IMG/VR virus record: IMGVR_UViG_3300010885_070871
Coordinates: 16,923 to 80,922 of that record
Reading direction: 5' to 3' (one strand)
Length of the DNA stretch: 64,000 bases
Source of the DNA: a virus
Position numbers and translations under genes: made by a program. Numbering within the stretch: position 1 is the stretch's first letter; each line of letters opens with the position of its first letter. The notes under the pieces are model-generated. The model did no database searches and was not told the DNA's origin. It worked only from the letters and a program-made list of their open reading frames with translations. Positions 15,559-23,964 of the stretch are shown piece by piece.

Positions 15559-16244
15559 TGGAAAAAAAATGTATAATAAATTTTTCCGATAATGCTAGAT
15601 ATATTCTGGGACAAAATAGATTATTAGAATCCTTAAAAAATACTGGCTATACTGGGGATGTCTTTGTAGAAAATAATGAAAAAAATATACATTTTAAATC
15701 GCACAAAGAAATAAATTATGGATTTAAAGCGGGAATGATTAATAAGGTAAAAAACCTAGGATATCGATATGTATTATGGATAGATTCTTCAGTATATGCT
15801 GGGAAAGACGTGTCACCAATATTTGATTACATTGAAAAAAATGGATATTTCGTTTTACAATATGATGAGGGTGTATCTACATCTGGAGAATGGTGTTGTG
15901 ATACTGCACTAGTACCTTTACAAATAACAAGAGAAGAATCTTTTGAAATCCCTCACGCATATGCAACAGTTTTCGGATTAGATTTAAAAAAACACTCTGG
16001 ATTTTTTGATGAATATTTAAGACTTGCAGAGGAAGGAACTGCATTTAATGGTGATTGGTATAACCGAGAAAATCAATGTTCTTTTGATCCTAGAGTAAAG
16101 GGACATAGACACGATCAGACGGTTATGTCTGTACTTATGTGGAAAATGGGAATGAGAAACTGGATAACAAAAAATACAGTAAAGGATTTTACCAATTTTT
16201 ATAATTATAAAGAATCCAAAGAATCCATATTAATATATGGATAA
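15558..16244 (+). CDS. Glycosyltransferase-like protein, copy 1 of a duplicated pair
   Basis: The start is taken as the ATG at 15558 (TAATG with the preceding stop), because the aligned copy at 16967 begins at the equivalent residue. The 228-residue protein contains YVLWIDSSVYAGKDVSPIF, a GT-A-like D-x-S/D site, EINYGFKAGMINK, and a conserved GHRHDQTVMSVLMWKMGMRNW block. The function is inferred to be sugar transfer from fold-like pattern and context. The second copy shares long identical protein stretches and is separated from it only by the FkbM gene. Together they look like a recent tandem duplication. Confidence 0.6.
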   Translation: MEKKCIINFSDNARYILGQNRLLESLKNTGYTGDVFVENNEKNIHFKSHKEINYGFKAGMINKVKNLGYRYVLWIDSSVYAGKDVSPIFDYIEKNGYFVLQYDEGVSTSGEWCCDTALVPLQITREESFEIPHAYATVFGLDLKKHSGFFDEYLRLAEEGTAFNGDWYNRENQCSFDPRVKGHRHDQTVMSVLMWKMGMRNWITKNTVKDFTNFYNYKESKESILIYG

Positions 16245-16259
16245 AAATAAAATGATAAA

Positions 16260-16946
16260 ATGATAAATTTAAACGATTACAGAAGACAAGTTTATAGTCA
16301 AACTGGGGAAGATGGAATAATCGAAAAAATATTTCAAACTCTAGATATAAAAAATGGGTGGTATTGCGAATTTGGTGCAGGAGACGGTAATTGGATTTCT
16401 AACACTAAAAAACTTAGAGAGGAAGGATGGAAAGGAGTTTTAATTGAAGGTGACGAACCTTCTTTTAATAATCTAAAATCAAATTTCGGAGATAATCCAA
16501 ATGTTAGCGTAATAAATTCTTATGTTAGCTGTGAAGAAAAAGAATCTTTAGATTATCTTCTCAGTAAAACTAAAATTCCAGTTGATTTTGATATTCTTTC
16601 TATTGATGTGGATGGAAATGATCTATGGATATGGAAATCCTTAATTAAATATTCTCCTAAAATTGTAGTCACTGAGTATAATGCTTCATATGATTCTCAT
16701 ATAAGTTTAACTATCGAATATAACAGGGATCATAGATTTAATTCGGACAATTATTATGGAGCAACTCCTGGTGCTTTTAATAAGCTTGCTGAGGAAAAAG
16801 GTTATGTTTTAGTTGGATTTACCCCCAGCTTGAACTTATTTTATTGTAAAAAAGAATTTGCTAGTCATTTTAGAGAATTAGAAATAAACGAAGTTAGCAG
16901 TGGTGTGGGATGGCCAAGAAGCTCTAAATCCATGGTATCGTATTAA
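16260..16946 (+). CDS. FkbM-family SAM methyltransferase
   Basis: The 228-residue protein matches FkbM-type methyltransferases. The YSQTGEDGIIEKIF opening is followed by YCEFGAGDGNWISNT (SAM loop), GVLIEGDEP, and FDILSIDVDGNDLWIWKSL, the D-V-D-G block. IVVTEYNASY follows. FkbM enzymes O-methylate sugars or polyketide hydroxyls, and phage glycan clusters frequently carry them. It lies between two copies of a duplicated transferase gene, suggesting that the methyltransferase was either inserted or retained during duplication. The likely target is a sugar made by the surrounding enzymes. Confidence 0.82.
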   Translation: MINLNDYRRQVYSQTGEDGIIEKIFQTLDIKNGWYCEFGAGDGNWISNTKKLREEGWKGVLIEGDEPSFNNLKSNFGDNPNVSVINSYVSCEEKESLDYLLSKTKIPVDFDILSIDVDGNDLWIWKSLIKYSPKIVVTEYNASYDSHISLTIEYNRDHRFNSDNYYGATPGAFNKLAEEKGYVLVGFTPSLNLFYCKKEFASHFRELEINEVSSGVGWPRSSKSMVSY

Positions 16947-16966
16947 AAAATATAACTTATAAAATT

Positions 16967-17653
16967 ATGAGTAAAAGATGTGTTTTAAATTTTTCAAATG
17001 GCAGATATATTCGGGGACAAGAAAGACTTGTTTCTTCTTTGAAAAATGTTGGATATAAGGACGGGATTTTGGTAGATACAAAAGAATCTGATATACCTTT
17101 TAAAACACACGATGAAGTAAATTATGGATTCAAAGCCGGGATGATAAACAAAGCTTTAAAATTGGGTTATGAATCAGTATTATGGATAGATTCTTCAGTA
17201 TACGTTGGTAAAGATGTATCGCCAATATTTGATTATATAGAAAAAAATGGATATTTTGTTTTTCAGTACGGCAAGAATCACGGTGTAAATTCGGGTGAAT
17301 GGTGTGCTGATGTAGCACTTGAACCATTAGGTATAACTCGAGAAGAATCATATCAAATTCCCCATGCATACGCAACTCTTTTTGGTATAAATCTTAAGAA
17401 GCATCCTGATTTTTTTAAAGAATATTTAAGACTTGCAGAAGATGGTAAAGCGTTTACTGCTCCTTGGCATAATTCAAATTATGAAGCATCGGTAGAAAAA
17501 AATGTACACGGTCACAGACATGATCAGACTGTTATGTCAGTTTTAATGTGGAAAATGGGTATGAGAAACTGGATAGGTGAAGAAGAAAGATATGAATGGT
17601 ATAGGAATTATTTAGATCCAGGAAATGCCATTTTGTTACAACATCCAATATAA
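16967..17653 (+). CDS. Glycosyltransferase-like protein, copy 2 of a duplicated pair
   Basis: The 228-residue protein is the same length as the 15558 product and aligns with it end to end. Shared blocks include NYGFKAGMINK, VLWIDSSVY, GKDVSPIFDYIEKNGYFV and GHRHDQTVMSVLMWKMGMRN. The most divergent parts are an acceptor-like region near residues 105-115 and the C-terminal 25 residues, so the copies may act on different acceptors. The gene ends at a TAA directly followed by the GTG start of the fucose synthase fusion. The catalytic role is inferred. Confidence 0.6.
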   Translation: MSKRCVLNFSNGRYIRGQERLVSSLKNVGYKDGILVDTKESDIPFKTHDEVNYGFKAGMINKALKLGYESVLWIDSSVYVGKDVSPIFDYIEKNGYFVFQYGKNHGVNSGEWCADVALEPLGITREESYQIPHAYATLFGINLKKHPDFFKEYLRLAEDGKAFTAPWHNSNYEASVEKNVHGHRHDQTVMSVLMWKMGMRNWIGEEERYEWYRNYLDPGNAILLQHPI

Positions 17654-19357
17654 GTGAACAGCGAAAAATATAATATAGGAGATATTGTTTCTGTTCCTAA
17701 TAGGAGCAAAAACTTTTCTGTTCATAATCATGAGGACCAAAAAATAACTAAAGATGTTTTATCGTTATTTAATACTTTTTTAGAATATAATATTAAGAAA
17801 TGTAGTTTTTTAATAGTAGAATATTCAAAACGGTATCCATATCTTTTAAACCTTGATATTAAAATTTTTTTATATTTATGTTATTTAGATAATTATAAAA
17901 AATACAAAGATTTTTTTAGATTATTATATAAAAAATATCCTTCAAAAGAAAGTGCTTGTATACTCCAGTTAATTTCGCATAGAATATATGAAACTGAGGG
18001 ATATAATAGATATTTAGAAAAAGATTTAATTAATAGTATTTCTTTTTTTGAAGAAAGCCAGTGGCATAAATGGAGAATAAGTGGAAAATTTTTTCTTGGT
18101 TTATATTCTAATAAGGAAGATGTTATCTTTGATAATTTTATACAATGTTTAGATATTGATAAGATGGCAATTGATATGGATTGCTATCAGGATAAACTTG
18201 TTTATATAGTAACATGGTTAAGATGTAAATATCCAAAAGAATCTGAACCCTATGTAAAAAAATTGTACGATAAAATAGAAAAATTTGGATTAGATTATAG
18301 CAATGCAATGGATTGTGCTATTAAATTTCATAATCCTAAGCTATTGGAAAAATACCTTTATGGATTCAAAACTAGTGCTTTGTGGGGATATATTAATGAA
18401 TTAAAAAAAAATATGAAATATAAAAGAGTTTGTATTCTAGGATCTACTGGTTTGGTAGGATCTAATTTATATAAAAAATATTCTGAATTATATCCTGCTT
18501 GTGTTATATTTAATCCTAAAAGATCTGATCTTAATCTAGAAAATAGAGAAGATGTTATAAAATATTTTATAAAAAATAAACCAGATTTAGTTTTCTTGTG
18601 TGCAGCTAAAGTTGGGGGAATAAAAGCTAATAATGATTATAAGGCAGATTTTATAACAATAAATATAAAAATACAAACTAACGTAATAGAGGCTTGTCAT
18701 TTAGCAGATATTAATAAAATTGTTTTCCTTGGATCTTCTTGCATATATCCTAAAAATTGTCTAATTCCTATAAAGGAAGAATATTTAATGACCGGACATC
18801 TAGAAGATACAAACGATGCTTATGCAATTGCTAAAATAGCAGGTATTAAAATGTGTCAATCGTATAATCAGCAATATAAAAGAGATTATATTTCAGTTAT
18901 GCCGTGTAATTTATATGGACCAGGAGATAACTTTGATTCTGATAATAGTCATGTTCTTCCTGCACTTATCAGAAAAATTGACGAAGCAAAGAAAAATAAT
19001 ATCGAATATATTAAAATATGGGGAACTGGTAAACCTATGAGAGAATTTTTATATGTTGAGGATTTAGTTGATGCTCTTATTTACCTATCTGAAAATTATA
19101 CATCTAGTGAAATAATAAATATAGGTACAGGTGATGACATTTCAATACACGACCTAACTAACGTAATAGCCAAAATTATTGGATATGAAGGAAAAATAAA
19201 ATTTAATACTGATTATCCTGATGGTACATACAGAAAATTGATGGACGTTTCTAAAATTTTCGAAACAGGTTGGAGACCTAAAATACCTATTGAGGAGGGT
19301 ATAAGAAAAACATACAATTATTATAAAAGTAATATAGATAATAAAAATGGACTATAA
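17654..19357 (+). CDS. fcl: GDP-L-fucose synthase fused to an N-terminal helical domain of unknown function
   Basis: The 567-residue protein starts with GTG directly after the preceding stop. Residues 1-253 are an unrecognised helical, aromatic-rich domain resembling an alpha-solenoid. Residues 254-567 are a complete short-chain dehydrogenase of the GDP-L-fucose synthase type. They show ILGSTGLVGS (NADPH loop), AAKVGGIKAN, SSCIYP, the YAIAK catalytic Y-x3-K, NLYGPGDNFD, WGTGKPMREFLYVEDL and DGTYRKLMDVSK. The enzyme converts GDP-4-keto-6-deoxymannose to GDP-fucose. Gmd, which supplies that substrate, is not in the window and may come from the host. An ATG at 18413 in an A-rich context could allow separate translation of a 314-residue synthase. 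Confidence 0.88.
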   Translation: MNSEKYNIGDIVSVPNRSKNFSVHNHEDQKITKDVLSLFNTFLEYNIKKCSFLIVEYSKRYPYLLNLDIKIFLYLCYLDNYKKYKDFFRLLYKKYPSKESACILQLISHRIYETEGYNRYLEKDLINSISFFEESQWHKWRISGKFFLGLYSNKEDVIFDNFIQCLDIDKMAIDMDCYQDKLVYIVTWLRCKYPKESEPYVKKLYDKIEKFGLDYSNAMDCAIKFHNPKLLEKYLYGFKTSALWGYINELKKNMKYKRVCILGSTGLVGSNLYKKYSELYPACVIFNPKRSDLNLENREDVIKYFIKNKPDLVFLCAAKVGGIKANNDYKADFITINIKIQTNVIEACHLADINKIVFLGSSCIYPKNCLIPIKEEYLMTGHLEDTNDAYAIAKIAGIKMCQSYNQQYKRDYISVMPCNLYGPGDNFDSDNSHVLPALIRKIDEAKKNNIEYIKIWGTGKPMREFLYVEDLVDALIYLSENYTSSEIINIGTGDDISIHDLTNVIAKIIGYEGKIKFNTDYPDGTYRKLMDVSKIFETGWRPKIPIEEGIRKTYNYYKSNIDNKNGL

Positions 19358-19928
19358 ATCACTGATAGAAAAAGAAATAGAAGCAATAAGAAGAATTCCC
19401 ACACAAAGGATTATTGATATTGTTGCTGCAATATCTAGAAATATGCACGATAGAACTAGAGTTATAACTTCTGGTATGGGGAAAGCAGGACATATAGCTC
19501 ATAATTTTGCTATGACCCTTAGCTCTACAGGTACACCTTCTTTTTTCTTACATCCTTCAGAAGCACAACATGGTGATCTTGGAATAGTATGTCCTGGAGA
19601 TATTATAGTTATTTTTAGTAATTCTGGTAAGACCAGAGAAATACAAGAGCTCATAGACCTTATACATAATCTAGGAAGCGGCAATTTAATATTTGCAATA
19701 GTTGGTAAAGGTAATGAAAATATATCTCTTAAATGCGCTGATTATATTGAATTCGGTGAGGTTGAAGAAATATGTCCATTAGGATTAACCCCTACAACAT
19801 CTACCACAGTTATGTCTGTGATATGTGATCTTATAGTTGTTGGGTTAATGAAACAAAACACGTTTACTAGATTAGAATATAGTAAACGACACCATGGGGG
19901 ATATCTCGGAGAAAAATCTAAACAATAA
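19347..19928 (+). CDS. kdsD: D-arabinose-5-phosphate isomerase, SIS domain only
   Basis: The 193-residue protein is a single SIS domain. It has ITSGMGKAGHIAHN, FFLHPSEAQHGDLG, VIFSNSGKTREI and CPLGLTPTTSTTVM, all characteristic of KdsD/GutQ isomerases that convert ribulose-5-phosphate to arabinose-5-phosphate for KDO synthesis. Chromosomal KdsD is usually about 320-330 residues with two CBS domains; these are absent here. Single-domain forms are known and active. The gene overlaps the fucose synthase by 11 bases and the KdsA gene by 35 bases, so the two KDO steps are tightly coupled. Loss of CBS domains may remove regulation. Confidence 0.85.
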   Translation: MDYKSLIEKEIEAIRRIPTQRIIDIVAAISRNMHDRTRVITSGMGKAGHIAHNFAMTLSSTGTPSFFLHPSEAQHGDLGIVCPGDIIVIFSNSGKTREIQELIDLIHNLGSGNLIFAIVGKGNENISLKCADYIEFGEVEEICPLGLTPTTSTTVMSVICDLIVVGLMKQNTFTRLEYSKRHHGGYLGEKSKQ

Positions 19929-20691
19929 ATTACTAATAGCAGGGCCTTGTGTTATTGAAACAGATACACTCTGTATTCAAATAGCAGAAGAGGTTAAAAG
20001 AGTTGCTGAACTCTATGGATTTCGTCCTGTTTTTAAAGCAAGCTTTGATAAAGCTAATCGTACATCAAAAACAGGATTCAGAGGAGTTGGAATTGAAAGG
20101 GGATTAGAAATACTTTCTTTAGTAAAAAAAGAACTAAACATAGATATCATAACGGATGTACATGATATTACTCAAGTTAAAAAAGTAGCAGAAGTAGTTG
20201 ACTTTCTACAGGTCCCAGCATTTCTTTGTAGACAAACAGATCTTATTGAGGAGTGTGCTAAAACAGGATTACCAACTTTAGTTAAAAAGGGACAATTCTT
20301 ATCTCCTGAAAGCTGTAAATTTATAGAGGAAAAATTTTACGGAGCTTGGGGAACTCAATTATTAATAGGGGAAAGAGGAACGACATTTGGATATAATGAT
20401 TTAGTTGTTGACGCAACTTCTATAAAAAGAATAAAAGACTCTTGTCCTAATTCTTTGGTAATAATGGACTGCACACACAGTTTACAGATACCAAATAATT
20501 CTTCAGGAAAAACCAAAGGAAGAGGTGAAATGATAGAAACTATTATTAGATTTGCAGCGTCTTCTAAATCTGATGGTCTTTTTATAGAGGTTCATCCTGA
20601 TCCTAAAAAATCTCCTTCCGATTCTGAAAACATGCTGGAATTAGATCAATTAGAAAATGTAATCAGAAAGGCAAGAAAAATTTATGACTGA
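19894..20691 (+). CDS. kdsA: 3-deoxy-8-phosphooctulonate synthase (KDO-8-phosphate synthase)
   Basis: The 265-residue TIM-barrel enzyme condenses arabinose-5-phosphate and phosphoenolpyruvate. Visible signatures are LLIAGPCVIE, FKASFDKANRTS, VPAFLCRQTDLI, KKGQFLSPESC and RGTTFGYNDLVVD. Cys19 in AGPC corresponds to the metal-ligand Cys of the metal-dependent class (as in the Aquifex enzyme), rather than the Asn of the metal-free class. Length is normal (about 265-285). It directly follows the isomerase that makes its substrate. KdsC and KdsB, needed for CMP-KDO, are not present here and would come from the host. The product feeds KDO-containing glycan or lipopolysaccharide. Confidence 0.92.
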   Translation: MGDISEKNLNNKLLIAGPCVIETDTLCIQIAEEVKRVAELYGFRPVFKASFDKANRTSKTGFRGVGIERGLEILSLVKKELNIDIITDVHDITQVKKVAEVVDFLQVPAFLCRQTDLIEECAKTGLPTLVKKGQFLSPESCKFIEEKFYGAWGTQLLIGERGTTFGYNDLVVDATSIKRIKDSCPNSLVIMDCTHSLQIPNNSSGKTKGRGEMIETIIRFAASSKSDGLFIEVHPDPKKSPSDSENMLELDQLENVIRKARKIYD

Positions 20692-21403
20692 GAATAAAAA
20701 ATTAGATGTTATAATAATAAGCTATGCTAAGGATGAATATTGTGAATCTATAACTAAGAGTTGTTTAGAATCCCTAATTCAATCTGAAGATGATTCACAA
20801 GACATATTTAATATAATAGTTGTTGAATCTGCTAAAGGTGTTAAATGGGAAAGTTTAGGAACTAATGTAAAAACATTAGAAGCACCACTTCCTTATGGAT
20901 ATCATAAGTTTCTTAATTATGGCAGAAAGCATGGAGATTCTGAATGGGTAGCACTTTGTAATAACGATTTACATTTTACCAAACATTGGTTTACTAGAAT
21001 AATTGATGCACACGAATCTAATCCAGAGGTTATTTCTTTTTCTCCTATCTGTCCAATGACACAAACAATTTATGGTATAAACCCACATACGGGAAATCTA
21101 CCTGGGTATGAAATAAGAAAACAAATATCAGGATGGTGTATAGTTCATAAAAGAGAAATATACAATTTAATAGGGGATTTAGACGAGAGATTTTATCACT
21201 GGTTTTGTGATAATGATTATTCTATGGAATTATGGACTAAAGGAATTAAGCATCTTTTAGTTACTGATTCTATAGTTATACATCATGATAAAAACATAGG
21301 AAAGACAACAGAAAAAGTTATAGAAACAAATGAAGAGATGTACAGATTAACTAGTGGATCTACTCCTATATTTAAAGAAAAATGGAAAAACTACATACAA
21401 TGA
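20684..21403 (+). CDS. GT2-like glycosyltransferase
   Basis: The 239-residue protein begins LDVIIISYAKDEYCE, a typical GT2 first strand. It contains NIIVVESAKG, then WVALCNNDLHFTKHWF with an N-N-D in place of the usual D-x-D, common in rhamnosyl- and related GT2 enzymes. GWCIVHKREIYNLIGDLDERF and FHWFCDNDYSMEL-like blocks mark the acceptor side. No membrane anchor is apparent. It overlaps kdsA by 8 bases. A role in adding a sugar to the island's glycan is inferred; transfer of KDO itself would need CMP-KDO and a different fold. Confidence 0.75.
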   Translation: MTENKKLDVIIISYAKDEYCESITKSCLESLIQSEDDSQDIFNIIVVESAKGVKWESLGTNVKTLEAPLPYGYHKFLNYGRKHGDSEWVALCNNDLHFTKHWFTRIIDAHESNPEVISFSPICPMTQTIYGINPHTGNLPGYEIRKQISGWCIVHKREIYNLIGDLDERFYHWFCDNDYSMELWTKGIKHLLVTDSIVIHHDKNIGKTTEKVIETNEEMYRLTSGSTPIFKEKWKNYIQ

Positions 21404-22002
21404 CAAGACATGAAATAATAAACAAAATCATTCAATCAAATGGATTTAATGATTACCTAGAAATAGGAGTTAGAAACGGAGAATGCTTTAAAGAAATTAA
21501 ATGTACAAACAAGATAGGTGTAGATCCTAATCCAATAAGCAACGACACAACACATAAAATGACTTCTGATGAGTTTTTTGAAACCTGGGATTCATCAAAG
21601 AAATTCGACGTTATTTTTATCGACGGATTACATTTAGAAGAACAGGTTGATGTTGATATTCAAAACTCTTTAAATTTCTTGAATGAAGGAGGTTACGTAG
21701 TACTTCACGACTGCAATCCTCCAACTTCGTATCATGCTGCAGAACAACCAGTTTTTACTGCACCTGCTAACGGTAATTGGAACGGTACTGTTTATAAGTC
21801 TATTATTAAAGTTAGACTATATAGAAGTGATTTAGTTTTAGAAACTGTAGATTCTGATTGGGGTGTAGGAATTTTAAGAAAAGGAGGATCTAAAACATTA
21901 GATGTTTTTCCAGCTGAGGCTATGACATGGGATTGGTTTTCAAACAACAGAAAAGAAGTACTTAATTTAATTACACCTGAAGAATTTATTAGTAAGTACT
22001 AA
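21400..22002 (+). CDS. Class I SAM methyltransferase (Methyltransf_24-like)
   Basis: The start chosen is the ATG at 21400, which overlaps the preceding stop as ATGA; an in-frame ATG at 21382 would add six residues. The 200-residue product has DYLEIGVRNGECFKEI (SAM loop), KIGVDPNPIS, FDVIFIDGLHLEEQVDVDI and GGYVVLHDCNPP, the standard order for this family. It is the last gene of the glycan island, and the 61-base AT-rich gap that follows has no clear terminator. Likely sugar O-methylation, by context. Confidence 0.75.
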   Translation: MTRHEIINKIIQSNGFNDYLEIGVRNGECFKEIKCTNKIGVDPNPISNDTTHKMTSDEFFETWDSSKKFDVIFIDGLHLEEQVDVDIQNSLNFLNEGGYVVLHDCNPPTSYHAAEQPVFTAPANGNWNGTVYKSIIKVRLYRSDLVLETVDSDWGVGILRKGGSKTLDVFPAEAMTWDWFSNNRKEVLNLITPEEFISKY

Positions 22003-22063
22003 TATTTTTTATGAATATAGGAAATTATTATAAAATTATCAATATAAATTAGAAAGGATTTTT

Positions 22064-22321
22064 GTGAAAATAGATTATGGTAAAAAAATAGTAGCAGATC
22101 GACCTTCAGGAAAATCAAGAATTGAAATATCTAGACATCCTGATTCTATAATGAATAATATATTAGTTGTAAATAGAATAGGAAAAGAAAAAGAATCTTC
22201 TTGGATAATAGAAAAGGATTTAGGAACCTGGTTAAACTATCTAAAAACCGAAGGATTCACCAAGACAAAAATAGTTCAAGATGTGGAAACTTCTAAGAAA
22301 AATATTAAGAAAAAAAAATAA
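22064..22321 (+). CDS. Small hypothetical protein, GTG start
   Basis: The 85-residue product is basic, with a Lys-rich C-terminus (KKNIKKKK) and a central strand-like region (IMNNILVVNRIG, SSWIIEKDLGTWL). The GTG start is preceded by AAAGGA eight bases upstream, one of few Shine-Dalgarno-like sequences in the window. The family is unknown. It precedes the next gene by one base. A nucleic-acid-binding role is possible from charge but not shown. Confidence 0.5.
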   Translation: MKIDYGKKIVADRPSGKSRIEISRHPDSIMNNILVVNRIGKEKESSWIIEKDLGTWLNYLKTEGFTKTKIVQDVETSKKNIKKKK

Positions 22322-22322
22322 A

Positions 22323-22946
22323 ATGGAAAATCTGCAAGAGATAGATCTGGAAATGCTCGATAAAGAGTTAAAACCATTTTTTTATAAATGGACCAAAGGT
22401 GATAACAACGGACAAGTATGTGAGTACGAAAGCTTATTTAAAGATCCAGCTTCTGGTATAATCTGGATTAATTTTAAAGGGGGAACTAGGATAAACTATA
22501 GCGTCATGTCTGAATATATGATCGAGATAGATCCTATTCCTCAGAGCAATTCTACGAATCAACTTCAACCAATAACAAAAGCACAAAATAGCAGAATACC
22601 AGTTCAGGATCAATTTCCTGTAAAAAATGTTATGCTTGCTGATAATAGAGACTCTAAAGTTATTGATGAAAACCCTATAGTTTCTTTGCTACAAAAACAA
22701 AAACCTAATTGGGTAGAAGTTGGAATAAAACTGAAATTAAATTTACCTACTAAAAACCTTTATAATGTTTTAACCTCTTCTTTCGAAGATGCAGAAAACG
22801 AGATTATAGAATTTGTGGTCAATGACCTCGACTTAGAAATAATCAAAGAAAGTTTGAGGATAAATATAAAAGAAATATATAAAGGTAATCATGCAAATAT
22901 TCGAAAACCAGGAACAGATCTCAATAAAGAAGAACAAGAGAATTGA
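22323..22946 (+). CDS. Hypothetical protein
   Basis: The start is taken at the ATG at 22323, one base after the previous stop, in the usual TAAAATG context. A start 42 bases earlier would lie inside the upstream gene. The 207-residue protein has an N-terminal region with DPASGIIWINFKGGTRINYSV, a Gln/Asn/Pro-rich linker near residues 75-95, and a C-terminal helical part containing PIVSLLQKQKPNWVEVGIKLKLNLP. No motif is recognised. Its 3' end overlaps the Nudix gene by 56 bases. Confidence 0.55.
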   Translation: MENLQEIDLEMLDKELKPFFYKWTKGDNNGQVCEYESLFKDPASGIIWINFKGGTRINYSVMSEYMIEIDPIPQSNSTNQLQPITKAQNSRIPVQDQFPVKNVMLADNRDSKVIDENPIVSLLQKQKPNWVEVGIKLKLNLPTKNLYNVLTSSFEDAENEIIEFVVNDLDLEIIKESLRINIKEIYKGNHANIRKPGTDLNKEEQEN

Positions 22947-23454
22947 AGTCTTAGAGATAAACGAACACCTATTTATTAAGCAAATATATCCCGGTGTTAT
23001 AATAATGCCCTATACATTAGACGATGAAGGTAATCCATCAAAGATTGGTATTATAAACGAGGTATTGGAGCAAAGACCTGGTGGAATGGCTAAGACATTA
23101 ATAACTGGAACACCTGATGAAGACGACGATAATATTTTTCAAACTGCCATAAGAGAATTAAAAGAGGAATCTGGTTTCAAAGTACCTGATATTAAGAGAT
23201 GGAAATTTTTAGGAACCCTTTATACATCTAAACTAGTACTTAACTCTAATCCCTGCTTTTCTGTAAACATAACTTCTATTGTTGCAGAAGAAAAAACTAC
23301 AGACGGATCTACAGAAGAAAAAGATTCTAAATTTGAACTTATAAGTATAGAAGAAGCTTTATCCTTAGAAGATTCCTTAATCAGTACTCTTTTTATAAAA
23401 ACATTTAAAGATATTTTCATTAAAAAAGAAAACAATGAACAACCAACTACCTAA
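22891..23454 (+). CDS. Nudix hydrolase
   Basis: The 187-residue protein contains a Nudix-box-like helix. GTPDEDDDNIFQTAIRELKE continues into ESGF, giving the R-E-L-x-E-E-x-G-F catalytic core. Compared with the standard box, the spacing between the first Gly and the Arg is one residue longer, with Asp residues where the first Glu would be. The upstream strand PGVIIMPYTLDD and downstream KFLGTLYTS fit the fold. Nudix enzymes cleave nucleoside diphosphates linked to other groups, and phage members often act on dNTPs, NAD or mRNA caps. The substrate is unknown. It overlaps both neighbours. Confidence 0.75.
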   Translation: MQIFENQEQISIKKNKRIEVLEINEHLFIKQIYPGVIIMPYTLDDEGNPSKIGIINEVLEQRPGGMAKTLITGTPDEDDDNIFQTAIRELKEESGFKVPDIKRWKFLGTLYTSKLVLNSNPCFSVNITSIVAEEKTTDGSTEEKDSKFELISIEEALSLEDSLISTLFIKTFKDIFIKKENNEQPTT

Positions 23455-23617
23455 TAGAAGAGAAAGAAGAAAAGCTGCAAAAGTAGCAGGTCTTTTTGGT
23501 AAAAAAGAAAGTAACAAACAAAAGGAAGAGAGAAGACAAAGATCTCTAGTTACTGGAAATTTAATAAGACTTAGAAATTTAACAGAGCAAAGAAACAGAA
23601 ACAAATCCCCTGAATAA
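23435..23617 (+). CDS. Small, very basic protein
   Basis: The 60-residue product has an unusually high Arg/Lys content (NRRERRKAAKVAGLFGKKES, then EERRQRSLV and EQRNRNK). Its ATG lies within the 3' end of the Nudix gene (20-base overlap), and its stop is 3 bases before the next start, so the layout supports a genuine gene. Binding to nucleic acid or to an acidic partner is suggested by charge alone. No family is recognised. Confidence 0.5.
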   Translation: MNNQLPNRRERRKAAKVAGLFGKKESNKQKEERRQRSLVTGNLIRLRNLTEQRNRNKSPE

Positions 23618-23620
23618 TCT

Positions 23621-23941
23621 GTGAACCTTAAATATATTATAGTAAATAAATCAGAAAAAATAAAGTCCCCTAAATTTGAGGGGATAGAAATACATCAGAT
23701 AGATGTGAATTCCTGGTTTAAGAGTAACAGCCTTAATCCTTCAGAAATGAACGAAATAAGACAGTTTATATTCGAAGAATGGATCATAAAAAAAATACAA
23801 AGTACTAAAAATAAAATACTTCCTGGGGCTCATGTAGTTATAATTTATGATAATCCGAGCCCATCTTTTATATCATTTCTGGAACAAAAAATATCCTTAA
23901 TTTTTGAATGTGAATCATGTGAGTTAATTTTGATTAACTAA
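23621..23941 (+). CDS. Hypothetical protein, GTG start
   Basis: The 106-residue protein has short alternating strands and helices: LKYIIVNKSEK, GIEIHQIDVNSWF, GAHVVIIYDNPSPSFISFLEQ and ESCELILIN. The size and pattern suggest a small alpha/beta domain, but no family is recognised. It starts with GTG three bases after the basic protein. It is the last small gene before the baseplate block and is followed by a GGGTATATAG box. Confidence 0.5.
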   Translation: MNLKYIIVNKSEKIKSPKFEGIEIHQIDVNSWFKSNSLNPSEMNEIRQFIFEEWIIKKIQSTKNKILPGAHVVIIYDNPSPSFISFLEQKISLIFECESCELILIN

Positions 23942-23950
23942 AATTATATA

Positions 23951-23960
23951 GGGTATATAG
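23951..23960 (+). promoter_or_regulatory. TATATAG promoter candidate before the baseplate block
   Basis: GGGTATATAG ends 4 bases before the ATG at 23965, the first gene of the long structural block. It shares the TATATAG core with the boxes at 6215, 7994, 38241 and 40605. Confidence 0.42.
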
Positions 23961-23964
23961 TATC

